Part shown: piece after piece, positions 1 through 9,313 of the stretch | How positions within the stretch are numbered: the first letter of the stretch is position 1 | How the letters are laid out: every line of letters begins with the position of its first letter | DNA from: UBA4810 sp002479215 | GTDB lineage: Bacteria > Desulfobacterota > Syntrophia > Syntrophales > Smithellaceae | NCBI GenBank assembly: GCA_049514435.1 | Contig: JBEKVB010000012.1 | Span: 45,865 to 109,864 of the forward strand | Reading direction: 5' to 3' | DNA length: 64,000 bases | Made by a program: the position numbers and the translations under genes | The notes under the pieces: model-generated | What the model was told of the DNA's origin: nothing | Database searches by the model: none | What the model saw: only the letters and a program-made list of their open reading frames with translations

Positions 1-885
1 ACGCCATCTTTCTTTCTGTGAAGGACGCGGATTATGCCCTGATGTCTCTTTAGTAAACAAGGGAAACATGCAGGAATCCCACGACCGAATACGGACACCA
101 TCGCTGCCTTTCACTTCATCGCTGATATCAAAACAATGGCAAGTGGGACATAAATACGTGCAGGTGCCGCAAGCCAAACATTTGCCATGTATCGTTGCCC
201 AAAAAGGATGCTCGAAGTTATTATCCAGAATCGGCTTAACTTCATGAGCGGGTATCTTGGACTTAATAGCCTCTCTGGCCTTGGCGATAATTTCATTTTT
301 CTTTGTCTCGGCGGCCGCATCAGCCTTTGTTTCGCCAAAATACTTAATCAGCTTTTCTCCTTTGGGTGTAATGAACTCGGCCAGATAGTTGCTTCCCAGA
401 TCCGTAAGAAGAATATCCGCACCATCAGCGGACACCGGCTCTCCGTCGACGGAAGTGCAAAAGCAAGTGGCATAGGGAGGTTGAGCGCAAGCCAAAGAAA
501 TAACGGTTGTTTTCTGTCTCTTGGCAACGTAATAATCATCCTTATATTTTTCCTGATTGAAAAGCATATCCAGCAGCAAAAAGCTATGCGCGTCGCAAGG
601 ACGCACTCCAAAAAGAACTGCCTCGTCTGCCTTGCTTTCATCTTGCGAAAAAGCCATACCCTTTTCTGTGCGGGTATATTTCATCATGGTTTCCGTATGC
701 GGGAAGAAGACATTTTTCGGTGCATTCTTGGAATTTAAATAAGCAAAGAAAGGCTCGACATCTTTTTTTAGCGGTTCAAAAAGCACGTTGTCTTCTTTCT
801 TTACGGGAGCCCAAACGAGAAAATCCCCTGCCATTTTTTTGGCAATGCCCGCTAACGTTTCTTTCTTGATCAACCGTTTTTCCAT
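1..885 (-). CDS. 4Fe-4S dicluster protein, FlxB/SirA-like (partial, runs off left edge)
   Basis: The frame reads open from an ATG at 885 to the window edge, giving 295 codons and no stop, so the C-terminus is outside. The N-terminal half has a GVRPCDAHSFLLLD stretch and a CFCTSVDGEP stretch, both typical of the hydrogenase-beta/anaerobic-sulfite-reductase-A family. Near the cut end lies a ferredoxin motif, CLACGTCTYLCPTCHCFD. Family knowledge: such proteins carry two [4Fe-4S] clusters and pass electrons to or from an FAD/NAD(P)-binding partner. It is the last visible gene of an hdr operon on the same strand, 57 bp after hdrB. That position matches FlxB of Flx-Hdr complexes, so an FlxA-like flavoprotein is expected beyond position 1 (inference). 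Confidence 0.85.
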   Translation of the reverse strand, partial: MEKRLIKKETLAGIAKKMAGDFLVWAPVKKEDNVLFEPLKKDVEPFFAYLNSKNAPKNVFFPHTETMMKYTRTEKGMAFSQDESKADEAVLFGVRPCDAHSFLLLDMLFNQEKYKDDYYVAKRQKTTVISLACAQPPYATCFCTSVDGEPVSADGADILLTDLGSNYLAEFITPKGEKLIKYFGETKADAAAETKKNEIIAKAREAIKSKIPAHEVKPILDNNFEHPFWATIHGKCLACGTCTYLCPTCHCFDISDEVKGSDGVRIRSWDSCMFPLFTKETSGHNPRPSQKERWR

Positions 886-941
886 ATTTTTCCCTAATTA
901 AGTATTTTCTTTAATCCTTATTAATAAGGCACTTTAAAAAA

Positions 942-1790
942 TTAAATTAATTGCACCCGTTTTAGTAAAGGCTGAGGATCAAACATATGCGATTTAAACG
1001 TTTCCTTTGATCCGGCCAGACCCATGGCCAAAGCAATCAATTCCGTAAAATAAAACACCGGAAGTTTTAATCTTTTACTGGGCCTCATATCCAGATTATT
1101 CATGCAAAGAGGACAGGCGGTAACCACACAATTGGCGCCCGCTTCACGGGCGGCGCTCATCAACTTATCGCACATACCGACAACGATGCTGGTCTTGCTA
1201 ATGGCCAGCGATCCGCCGCAGCAATCTGTTTTATACGACCAGTTGCGAACATCGGCGCCGATCGTGCCCAATATTTTATCGAGCATAAAAGGATTTTCGT
1301 AATTTTCAAACTCGCAAACATCCGGCGGTCTGAGCAATAAACAACCGTAATAAGAAACCGGCTTCAACCCGGTAAGCGGTTTGACGACTTTTGCCGTTAG
1401 TGTATCGATACCAATCTCATTAAAAATGACATCAATGGGATTGCGGATAGCAATGCCGCCCTGATATTTGGCGCCAACCATACCTTCAATCTTTGTTTTT
1501 AATTCCTTATCGGCCTTTAAATGATGTTCGGCCGTCTTGAAACGATTGAAACAAGCGGCACAGGGAACCATCACATCCAGAGCATCTTTTTCCGCGGAAA
1601 TCAGGTTACGCGCCGACAGGGCGATGGTTAAATCAAAATTTGTGCTGTGTGCGGATGAAGCTCCGCAACAAGACCAATCATCAACTTCTTTTAGTTCGAT
1701 GCCCAGAGCGTGACTTACCGACTTCATGGACTGATCATATTCTTTTCCCGTTGCGTGCAGTGAGCAGCCCGGATAGTATGAAACTTTCAA
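942..1790 (-). CDS. hdrB: Heterodisulfide reductase subunit B (HdrB)
   Basis: A 282-residue protein with two cysteine-rich CCG domains. The first runs from YPGCSLHATGKEYD through DWSCCGAS to VPCAACF. The second runs from YYGCLLLRP through DCCGGS to ACPLC. In the family these cysteines bind the non-cubane [4Fe-4S] clusters where the disulfide (CoB-S-S-CoM in methanogens, an unknown acceptor in bacteria) is reduced. The start is TTG, chosen for an AAGGAGG site 6 bp upstream. It follows hdrC by 21 bp and is surely co-transcribed. The length is normal and no key cysteine is missing. In non-methanogens the physiological substrate is uncertain. Confidence 0.93.
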   Translation of the reverse strand: MKVSYYPGCSLHATGKEYDQSMKSVSHALGIELKEVDDWSCCGASSAHSTNFDLTIALSARNLISAEKDALDVMVPCAACFNRFKTAEHHLKADKELKTKIEGMVGAKYQGGIAIRNPIDVIFNEIGIDTLTAKVVKPLTGLKPVSYYGCLLLRPPDVCEFENYENPFMLDKILGTIGADVRNWSYKTDCCGGSLAISKTSIVVGMCDKLMSAAREAGANCVVTACPLCMNNLDMRPSKRLKLPVFYFTELIALAMGLAGSKETFKSHMFDPQPLLKRVQLI

Positions 1791-1811
1791 CTCTAGCCTC
1801 CTTAACCTTCT

Positions 1812-2339
1812 TTACGAGTGCTTTGTTTTCTCAAAAATATCTTTTACCGATTTGATGTCCTTCGTCCGCGGAGACAGAAGCGACAACTTGCCTTTTAGGA
1901 ACATACCAGGGGCCATGCCAATATCCGAGAACAAATCCCCTGATTTGAGCTTATATTGCACCATCATGAGCGGTTCGTTAATTCTGCCACCCATTTTAAT
2001 ATTGGAGAGGAATGCTTCATGGAATTTCAATACGTTCTTTTCGTGAGCGCCAATGCCTTCTTCAATGGCCATCTGCCTTAGCACATCCATCATGCGGGCG
2101 ATATCGATCTGGTTGGGACAACGCGTAATGCAAGTTTCACAAGACAGGCAAATCCAGATAGTTGAACTATTGAGCACCTCATCACGCTTGCCATTCTGGA
2201 TCAACCTAACAACCTTGTTCAGGTTATATTCCATGTGCGATGCCACGGGGCAGCCCGCCGTGCATTTACGGCAGTGATAACATCTCTGCAGAGGCACACC
2301 GTTGATCTTCTTGTTTACTTCTTCCAAAAAAGTTTTCAT
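1812..2339 (-). CDS. hdrC: Heterodisulfide reductase subunit C (HdrC)
   Basis: A 175-residue iron-sulfur protein with two [4Fe-4S] motifs, CYHCRKCTAGCP (about residue 20) and CLSCETCITRCP (about residue 65). This is the HdrC arrangement. In the known complex it wires electrons from HdrA to HdrB. It starts at ATG with a GGAG site 5 bp upstream. It sits between the FlxC-like gene and hdrB with small gaps, in operon order. The C-terminal third has no cysteine cluster and probably packs against HdrB (inference). Confidence 0.93.
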   Translation of the reverse strand: MKTFLEEVNKKINGVPLQRCYHCRKCTAGCPVASHMEYNLNKVVRLIQNGKRDEVLNSSTIWICLSCETCITRCPNQIDIARMMDVLRQMAIEEGIGAHEKNVLKFHEAFLSNIKMGGRINEPLMMVQYKLKSGDLFSDIGMAPGMFLKGKLSLLSPRTKDIKSVKDIFEKTKHS

Positions 2340-2363
2340 GCTTACTCCATCATCTCGAACTAA

Positions 2364-3371
2364 TTACGGGTTGAAGATAAATTCTTCTTTATCATTTTCA
2401 CTATATTTACCTAGTGGCGGTGTATCTTCCATCGAAGAACCGGCACGGTTACCGAAAAGCTCCCAGCAATCCTTGTCGATCTTCTTGAGGAACTTGCGCA
2501 GATCAACGCCCATTGGACAAACAGCAACACAGGAACCGCAATCAACACAGCGTCCGACCATATGGTAGAGGCGCATCAACTGAAACACCTGCGTATCGGT
2601 CTTGTCTTCGCCGATACCTACCCACTGCGGCTGACTCTGCTCCACAAAGCAAGTCGGGCAGTAGCAGGAAGGACAGGCCTGCCGGCAGGCATTGCAGCGT
2701 ATGCATTTTTCCATTTCCTTGGTGAAATATGTCCATCGTTCCTCTATCGATTTTTTTTCAAACTCACTGACATCATCATATTCGTGGTCAGGATTCATGG
2801 CCGGAACCGGCGAACCTACCATTGTATCGGAAATTATGGGATTATTGAAACGGCAGGTTCGGCAGCTTTCGGCTAAAACATCTTTTAATGCGATTGACTT
2901 TTCGCCTTCCGCCGTCGTTATCGAGATCTTCCCGTCTGCAATTGATCCTTCGACGATATCTGCGCCATTTACAGCCACTTTCAATTTCTTCACATCCATA
3001 TAGCCGGTACAGGGCACGCCAATGATATAAACTTCATCGCGTCCATATTGCCTTTCCTGAAGATGGATGATGAGCGAACGGGTTGTGCAGCCGCGGGCGA
3101 CAACACCGATAACCTTTTTCTTCCGGTCTTCCGGTTTAACTCTCTTTTGCGAATTTTTATGCTGAGTGATCAGATCATGCACAAATTTAGCTAGATTCTG
3201 CGTGCAGAGATCATTCCACACCAGTTTGTCAGCTTCTTCCGGCGTGGTGATAAAACAAGGGGTTGCCGTCAACGGAAGTGTGCCCTTTTCATAGCCGACA
3301 ATGACATCAGCTTTTTTTTCTAAAAGCAGCCTTTTTGCTTCTTCCCGCAATTTTGTTTCGATGTTTTCCAC
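2364..3371 (-). CDS. 4Fe-4S dicluster protein, FlxC-like electron carrier
   Basis: Recognisable as the large iron-sulfur protein that accompanies MvhD/FlxD in bacterial Hdr operons. The N-terminal two-thirds contain GVVARGCTTRS and GVPCTGYMD segments also seen in F420-hydrogenase-beta-like proteins, then an ESCRTCRF cysteine group. Two C-terminal ferredoxin motifs follow: CIRCNACRQACPSCYCP and CVDCGSCVAVCPMG. I place the start at GTG 3371 (335 residues) because a GGGG site lies 11 bp upstream. An upstream TTG at 3422 would overlap mvhD and has no clear ribosome site. Likely role: relay between the NAD(P)H-oxidising side and HdrA. The FlxC name rests on context and motifs. Confidence 0.8.
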   Translation of the reverse strand: MENIETKLREEAKRLLLEKKADVIVGYEKGTLPLTATPCFITTPEEADKLVWNDLCTQNLAKFVHDLITQHKNSQKRVKPEDRKKKVIGVVARGCTTRSLIIHLQERQYGRDEVYIIGVPCTGYMDVKKLKVAVNGADIVEGSIADGKISITTAEGEKSIALKDVLAESCRTCRFNNPIISDTMVGSPVPAMNPDHEYDDVSEFEKKSIEERWTYFTKEMEKCIRCNACRQACPSCYCPTCFVEQSQPQWVGIGEDKTDTQVFQLMRLYHMVGRCVDCGSCVAVCPMGVDLRKFLKKIDKDCWELFGNRAGSSMEDTPPLGKYSENDKEEFIFNP

Positions 3372-3414
3372 AATTATTGTTTCCCCGTTTAATTTAATTC
3401 TTTTATTCCAAAGA

Positions 3415-3855
3415 TTAACCAAGTTTCTTTTTTAGTTTAGTCGCCGGTCCTAAAGCTTTAACTTTGGCTGTAACGCCTCTGATTACCTGCGCAAACCTAT
3501 CGCCTTCGGATGCCGAAACCCAGGTAAACATAGTTCTATCGCCTTCCATGCCGATATACGACAAAAAGCTCTTCAGGGCGGCAAACTTTCGGCGCGCGAC
3601 TAAATTTCCCGATATGTAATGACACTCTCCCGGATGGCAACCGGAAACCAAAACTCCATCGGCGCCGGTCTGCAGGGCCTTCACGATATAAAAAGGATTG
3701 ATTCTTCCTGTGCAGGGAACGCGGATAATTCTTACATTCGGCGGATACTGAATTCTGCTGATGCCCGCCAAATCAGCTCCGGCATAAGTACACCAGTTGC
3801 AGACAATGGCAACAATTTTCGGTTCCCAATCTTTACTTGCCAAATTCTCAGCCAT
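3415..3855 (-). CDS. mvhD: MvhD/FlxD family iron-sulfur subunit
   Basis: A 146-residue protein with the MvhD signature: IVCNWCTYAGADLAG near the N-terminus, then VPCTGRINP and GCHPGECHY. These cysteines bind the [2Fe-2S] cluster that docks a hydrogenase, formate dehydrogenase or Flx module onto HdrA. Start ATG 3855 with a GGAG site about 5 bp upstream. It is 46 bp after the hdrA fusion gene and before the FlxC-like gene. No hydrogenase large or small subunit genes are in the window, so the donor is more likely NAD(P)H through Flx-type subunits (inference). Confidence 0.93.
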   Translation of the reverse strand: MAENLASKDWEPKIVAIVCNWCTYAGADLAGISRIQYPPNVRIIRVPCTGRINPFYIVKALQTGADGVLVSGCHPGECHYISGNLVARRKFAALKSFLSYIGMEGDRTMFTWVSASEGDRFAQVIRGVTAKVKALGPATKLKKKLG

Positions 3856-3901
3856 ATATTCTCCATCTTTCGGCTTTTCTTGCTTAACTGCTTTTTTTGC
3901 T

Positions 3902-6900
3902 TTAATTTAAGTTCTCGATTTGCGCCAGCACTTCTTCATTGTTAAATCCATATAAATCAACCGCGTTCATGCGGCAAGACGCCGTGCAAACGCCGCAACC
4001 TTTGCATAAAACGGTATTGACGACCGCGCAACCTTCCTTAACATCAACCTGGATTGCGCTGTATGGACAATTTATTTCGCAAAGACCGCAAGCTGAACAT
4101 CTGTCCTTATTGACATATGCCGTCTTACCTTCCGCCTCAATGAAATCGAGGGTGAGGATTGTGCAAGCGCGCGACACTGCGGCGTTAGCCTGGGTTATTG
4201 ATTCGTCACTGAATTTAGGCGAATGGGACATCCCGCACATAAATACACCATCTGTCTGGAAATCAACGGGACGTAATTTAACGTGCGCTTCGAGGAAGAA
4301 GCCGTCCTGATTGGTGGGTACCTTCAGCATTTGACCAATGGCAGCATTTTCGGGATTCGGCACAACGCCGACGCTCAGAGCTACGACATCCGCCGGCAAC
4401 ACAACCGCTTCATTAAGAATCGGATCAAATACTCTTACTTCAACTTTGTCGCTTGAAGTCACTACTTCCGGCTTTCTATTTTCCTCGAAAGATATAAATT
4501 TGATATTGGCTTCGCGCGCTTTTTTGTAATAGTCCTCTTTAAAAGCAAAGGTGCGAATGTCACGATAAATAATCGTAATATCACGTGAAGGATCGGCAGC
4601 TTTGAGTTCGAGAGCGTTTTTAACTGCTTCAGAGCAGCAGTAACGGCTGCAATAAGGTCTTTCTTTATCGCGCGAACCGACACACTGAATCATTACAACA
4701 TTTTTCATCGCGGTCAGCTGGGGATCCTTTTCGTAAATCAGAGTTTCCAACTCTCTTTGCGTCTTCACTTTGGCATTTTGACCGTAGAGATATTCTTTGG
4801 GTTTGTTTTCATAAGCTCCGGTAGCAACAATAACAACACCATGTTCGAAAGTTTTTTCGCCTTCTTTAACTTTTACTGTTGTTTTGTAATTGCCGATAAA
4901 ACCATCGATCTTAACAATCTGAGCACCGGTGGCAACCTGGATTAAAGGATTCTTGTAAACTTTTTCCAGAAGCCTCTTCAGGTGGCTGCGGGTATCAAGA
5001 CCTTCCAGTGTTTTATAAAGGTAATTGTAGTTACCGCCGAGGCGTTCTTCTTTTTCCACAATGAATGAGGCAAAACCTTGATCGGCCAGAGAAAGAGCGG
5101 CGGTCATGCCGGCCAGTCCCCCGCCGATAATCAGCGCCTGATGATTGACCGAAAGCTGTCCCGGTTTCAGTGGCTTTAAGTATTGAGCTTTGGCTACAGC
5201 CATTCTTACCAAATCTTTTGCTTTTTGGGTAGCCGCTTCCGGCTCGTGCATATGCACCCAGGAATTCTGGTCACGGATATTGGCCATCTCAAACAGATAC
5301 CTGTTTAACCCGGCCTTCTCACAGTTTTCCTGGAACAGACCTTCATGTGTACGGGGTGAACAGGACGCCACAACAACTCTGGTGAGATTCTTTTCTTTGA
5401 TGACTTCCGCCATCTTTACCGCCGTATCCTGCGAACAGGTAAAGAGATTATCGGCCGCATAGACGACGGTAGGCAATGCCGCGGCATAATCTCTGACGGC
5501 GGGCACATCAACAACGCCACCAATATTGATACCGCAGTGACAGACAAATACTCCGGTTCGCGGACCGGTACCACGTAAATCTTTTTCTTCCGGATTTTCT
5601 TCCGCCGTAATCATCGTACCGCGTTTTGCAGCCAGCAACCCTTCAGCACAGGCGGCGGCGGCACTTGCTTCCATAACTGTTTCGGGAATATCTTTCGGCC
5701 CGCCAAATGCGCCGCAGACAAAAACACCGGGGCGGGATGTCTGAACAGGGTTTTCCAAAGTAGTCTTGCAGAATCCGTGTTCTTCCAGTTCAATTCCCAG
5801 ACTCGAGGCCAATTTTTTGGCATCTTTGGGCGGCATCAGGCCAACGGAAAGAACAACCATGTCGAATTCTTCTTCGGTGAAGGTTCCATCCTGATTGACA
5901 TATTTGATGAGCAGATTATTTGTCTGCTGCAATTCTTTAATGACTGAGGGTATCGAACGGATATAACGTATCCCATATTCTTCTTTGGCGCGGTTAACAA
6001 AACGGTCAAAATCTTTGCCGTGCGCCCGAATATCCATATAGAATATGGTCGGTTCCAGTCCCTTGGCATGTTCCTTACCAATGATCGCTTCTTTCGTCGC
6101 ATACATACAACAGACCGAAGAGCACCAACTGTTATCACAGGATACATCGCGGGAGCCTACGCATTGAAGGAAAGCAATCTTCTTCGGTTCTTTACCGTCG
6201 GATATTCTCTGCACGTGACCGAAGAATGGACCGGATGCGGAAAGGATACGTTCAAACTGAATGGCGGAGACAACATTTTTATAAATGCCGTAACCGTATT
6301 CACCGCGGATACGGGCATCAAATATCTCAAAACCGGGCGACGCAATGACCGCGCCGACCTCGATTGTTTCTTCTTCAACTTTCATGTCATGGTCAACTGC
6401 CTTGGCAATACACACTTCCACACACTGATAACATTCCGAACAGATGCCGCAGTTGAGGCAGCGCAGCGCTTCCGCCAAGGCTTGCGCTTCGTCAAAACCG
6501 ATACCGACTTCCTGGAAGTTGGTTCGGCGGTCTTCCGGTTTCATGTTGGGATATTTCACCCGCGGACTCTTGGGAATATCGGAGACATCGGCTTTATCGG
6601 CCAAATCTTTGGTCCAGTCTTTTTCACGACCGGCTTTGATATCCTCGCCCATCAGATAACGGTTGATGGATTTGGCCGCTTCCTTACCGGCGTAAACAGC
6701 CTTAACTACGGTCTGGGGGCCGGTAACTACGTCACCGCCGGAGAAAACGCCAGCGATATTTGTCGCATAAGTAACCTGATCGTAATCGATATTCTTCCAT
6801 TTGTTGATGGAGACGCCACTTTCTTTGGTGATAAAGGAGAGGTCTGCTTCCTGCCCAATGGCGGGAACGATAGCATCGCATTCAACGATAAATTCGGAAC

Positions 6901-8329
6901 CCTTGATTTCAATTGGGCGGCGGCGACCGCTCGCGTCCGGTTCACCCAATTCCATGCGCGTGCATTCAATACCCGTAACTTTTCCATTCTTGCCCACAAC
7001 ACGTTTGGGGGCAACGAGGAATTTCATCTCGATTCCTTCTTCAATGGCTTCTTCGATTTCCTCAGGTGAAGCGGGCATTTCCGCACGGGTCCGGCGATAG
7101 AGAATGAAAACATTCTTGGAGCCGGTGCGAACAGCTGTACGAACAGCATCCATGGCTACATTGCCGCCGCCAATAACGGCAACTCTGTCTCCAAGAGAAA
7201 CCTTTTCACCCAAATTGACACGCATTAGGTAATCCACACCATGGATCACACCCTGCATATCTTCGCCAGCAATGTTAAGCTTGCTGCTCTTCATAGTGCC
7301 GCAGCCGATAAAGATCGCGCTGTAATCCTTCCGAAGCTTATCAAAGGAAATATCCTTCCCGATTTTTGTATTTAAATGAATCTTCACGCCCAGGTCTTCA
7401 ATGACCTTGATTTCCGCATTAAGAACCTTCTTGGGAAGGCGGTATTCGGGAATACCAACAGCCATCCAGCCACCGGCTACAGGCAATGCTTCAAAAACTT
7501 CAACATCATAGCCTTCAATAGCCAGATAGTAAGCGCAAGTCAGTCCCGAAGGCCCGGCACCGATAACCGCAACCTTCTTGCCTTTACTTTTCTTCTTTTC
7601 CGGTAGATAGCGGGTATCGCTATTGAGATCAAGATCAGCGACAAAGCGTTTCAGGTGCATAATATCGATGGGGTCGTCCACCTTTCCGCGCATACAGGCC
7701 GTCTCGCACGGATGGTTACAGACGCGGCCACAGACGACGGGGAAAGGGTTATCCTGTTTGATAAGTTTGAGTGCTTCTTTAAACTTGCCCTGACCAATCA
7801 AGGCCACATAACCCTGAACACTGATATGAGTAGGGCAGTTGGCTTTACAGGGAGAGGTCCCCAGTTTATCGATGGCAAAACCACTGGGAATTGCTTGCGG
7901 AAAATGCCGGTATATTGCTTTTCTTTCGCTCAATTCACCATTGAATTCAGCTTTTACAGAAACAGGACAAACATTAGCGCAATCACCGCATCCGGTACAT
8001 TTATCCAAATTAACAAAACGCGGAGCGCTGGTTAATTTAACCTTAAATTTTCCCGGTTCACCTTCGACCGACTCCACAGTCCGTAGTGTTTTAATTTCTA
8101 CATTGGGATGGCGCCCTACTTCAACCAGTTTCGGCGATAATATACAGGCGGAACAGTCATTTGTAGGGAAAGTCTTATCGAGCTGCGCCATGACGCCGCC
8201 AATGCTGATCCCGTTTTCGACGAGATATACTTTCATTCCGGAGTTGGCTAAATCGAGAGACGCCTGGATACCGGCGATTCCCGAACCAACAACCATTACT
8301 GCACCAACTTTTTCATTATCTTTTAGCAC
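3902..8329 (-). CDS. hdrA: HdrA-GltD-HdrA fusion flavoprotein (1475 aa)
   Basis: Giant fusion. Residues 1-110 are an HdrA FAD domain (VMVVGSGIAGIQAS at 11), followed by a ferredoxin motif CTGCGDCANVCP at 111. Residues ~160-570 are a GltD/NfnL-type domain with CKANCP at 161, an FAD-binding GAGPSGLTCAYYLA at 257 and an NAD(P)-binding GGGNVAMDAVRTAV at 387. HdrA sequence resumes at ~640 with QCVGSRDVSCDNSWC at 722. A second HdrA module starts at ~925 (VFVCHCGINIGG, GGGLAGMTAALSLAD at 1069, QCVGSRDKERPYC at 1215). Two ferredoxin motifs end the protein (CSACGLCEINCP, CKGCGVCTASC). Start GTG with AAGGGG upstream. HdrA is the bifurcating flavin subunit; here an NAD(P)H-binding unit is built in. First gene of the operon. 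Confidence 0.92.
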   Translation of the reverse strand: MLKDNEKVGAVMVVGSGIAGIQASLDLANSGMKVYLVENGISIGGVMAQLDKTFPTNDCSACILSPKLVEVGRHPNVEIKTLRTVESVEGEPGKFKVKLTSAPRFVNLDKCTGCGDCANVCPVSVKAEFNGELSERKAIYRHFPQAIPSGFAIDKLGTSPCKANCPTHISVQGYVALIGQGKFKEALKLIKQDNPFPVVCGRVCNHPCETACMRGKVDDPIDIMHLKRFVADLDLNSDTRYLPEKKKSKGKKVAVIGAGPSGLTCAYYLAIEGYDVEVFEALPVAGGWMAVGIPEYRLPKKVLNAEIKVIEDLGVKIHLNTKIGKDISFDKLRKDYSAIFIGCGTMKSSKLNIAGEDMQGVIHGVDYLMRVNLGEKVSLGDRVAVIGGGNVAMDAVRTAVRTGSKNVFILYRRTRAEMPASPEEIEEAIEEGIEMKFLVAPKRVVGKNGKVTGIECTRMELGEPDASGRRRPIEIKGSEFIVECDAIVPAIGQEADLSFITKESGVSINKWKNIDYDQVTYATNIAGVFSGGDVVTGPQTVVKAVYAGKEAAKSINRYLMGEDIKAGREKDWTKDLADKADVSDIPKSPRVKYPNMKPEDRRTNFQEVGIGFDEAQALAEALRCLNCGICSECYQCVEVCIAKAVDHDMKVEEETIEVGAVIASPGFEIFDARIRGEYGYGIYKNVVSAIQFERILSASGPFFGHVQRISDGKEPKKIAFLQCVGSRDVSCDNSWCSSVCCMYATKEAIIGKEHAKGLEPTIFYMDIRAHGKDFDRFVNRAKEEYGIRYIRSIPSVIKELQQTNNLLIKYVNQDGTFTEEEFDMVVLSVGLMPPKDAKKLASSLGIELEEHGFCKTTLENPVQTSRPGVFVCGAFGGPKDIPETVMEASAAAACAEGLLAAKRGTMITAEENPEEKDLRGTGPRTGVFVCHCGINIGGVVDVPAVRDYAAALPTVVYAADNLFTCSQDTAVKMAEVIKEKNLTRVVVASCSPRTHEGLFQENCEKAGLNRYLFEMANIRDQNSWVHMHEPEAATQKAKDLVRMAVAKAQYLKPLKPGQLSVNHQALIIGGGLAGMTAALSLADQGFASFIVEKEERLGGNYNYLYKTLEGLDTRSHLKRLLEKVYKNPLIQVATGAQIVKIDGFIGNYKTTVKVKEGEKTFEHGVVIVATGAYENKPKEYLYGQNAKVKTQRELETLIYEKDPQLTAMKNVVMIQCVGSRDKERPYCSRYCCSEAVKNALELKAADPSRDITIIYRDIRTFAFKEDYYKKAREANIKFISFEENRKPEVVTSSDKVEVRVFDPILNEAVVLPADVVALSVGVVPNPENAAIGQMLKVPTNQDGFFLEAHVKLRPVDFQTDGVFMCGMSHSPKFSDESITQANAAVSRACTILTLDFIEAEGKTAYVNKDRCSACGLCEINCPYSAIQVDVKEGCAVVNTVLCKGCGVCTASCRMNAVDLYGFNNEEVLAQIENLN

Positions 8330-8696
8330 TTGATACCCCTTATATATTCTCTATATGCAAAGCCCTTAAAATATTACTTAATTTACGGCCGGACAAACTG
8401 GCGTCCGCTAACATAATTTAATCATCCTGTCAAGGTCGGAAGCTTTTTTCATACCCATTTTTTAATAATTTATTATATAAAAAATTTTTGACCATCGGTC
8501 AAGATAAATTTGTTTTTCCGGCTTGTTTCAAATTCCAGAAAGGTGAAAATCACTAGTAAATCAGTATTTTCAATTACAAACAATTTCTTTCAAAATTATT
8601 TACATTTGGCCGTGTTCTTACATGGAGAAAATGTTTTTCCAATCATGACTCAAAACCGGTCTACATAAAATCCTTTAAAGATTATAATACTTATAG
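8330..8696. other. Intergenic region between engB and the hdr operon
   Basis: A 367-bp AT-rich gap with no credible gene. It carries the 15-bp palindrome listed separately and a TATAAT-like box just downstream of it on the minus strand. It should hold the promoter of the hdr operon. Confidence 0.6.
8488..8502. promoter_or_regulatory. Perfect palindrome, probable operator of the hdr operon
   Basis: TTGACCATCGGTCAA is a perfect inverted repeat (6-bp arms, 3-bp centre). On the minus strand its TTGACC half can serve as a -35 box, with TATAAT about 19 bp downstream, so a bound repressor would block the promoter. The arm pattern resembles TetR-family operators (established pattern; the regulator is not identified here). 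Confidence 0.5.
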
Positions 8697-9296
8697 TTAC
8701 TTTCTTCCCGGCAACCGCAGATGGTCTTCCAATGCCTGCCAAATGTCATTTTTACCTTGCTCGGTTTTAGCGGAAAAGAGGATTATCCCCCTCCCCGCTT
8801 CTGCCTGCAGATCACATTCGATTTTACTCCGTTGACTTATGGCCTGATTATTGGACAATTTATCGGTCTTTGTTAAAACGTACAAATAAGGTATCCGGTA
8901 ATGCTCCAACCAATCTCGCAGGGATAAATCCTCATCGCTGGGATTGCGACGGATATCTAAAATAAAAATTACCAAAGTAAGGTTTTGTCGCTCTTTTAAG
9001 TACGCTTCTACCATTTCTCCCCAGTTTTTCTTGACGGACTGAGGAACTTTGGCAAAGCCATATCCCGGCAAATCAACAAATAACATGCTTTTGTTAATGG
9101 AGAAAAAATTGATTAGCTGTGTTCTTCCGGGGGTATTGCTTGTTTTAGCTAAACTTTTGCGCCCGACGAGCGTGTTGATCAAAGATGATTTGCCCACGTT
9201 GGAGCGCCCGGCAAACGCGATTTCCGGCAGTGTCGCCGGTGGATACTGAGGCGGCCAGACGGCGCTTTTGATAAATTCAGCACTGATAATTTTCAT
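8697..9296 (-). CDS. engB: Ribosome biogenesis GTPase EngB/YsxC/YihA
   Basis: A 199-residue small GTPase that assists large ribosomal subunit assembly in the cytoplasm. The G motifs are clear: G1 GRSNVGKSSLI (about residue 30), a G2 threonine in the SNTPGRTQ segment, G3 DLPGYG, and G4 TKTDKL; a FSAKT-like G5 lies near the end. The length is normal for the family. Its upstream end faces a palindromic repeat, so it is probably transcribed alone. Start ATG 9296; the ribosome site is weak. Confidence 0.95.
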   Translation of the reverse strand: MKIISAEFIKSAVWPPQYPPATLPEIAFAGRSNVGKSSLINTLVGRKSLAKTSNTPGRTQLINFFSINKSMLFVDLPGYGFAKVPQSVKKNWGEMVEAYLKERQNLTLVIFILDIRRNPSDEDLSLRDWLEHYRIPYLYVLTKTDKLSNNQAISQRSKIECDLQAEAGRGIILFSAKTEQGKNDIWQALEDHLRLPGRK

Positions 9297-9313
9297 AATT
9301 TAAATATAAGAGT

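Noticed and set aside
6020..7069. Long plus-strand frame (349 codons) opposite the hdrA fusion
   Set aside because: It is the shadow of a strongly supported HdrA/GltD coding region and its product has no recognisable domain.
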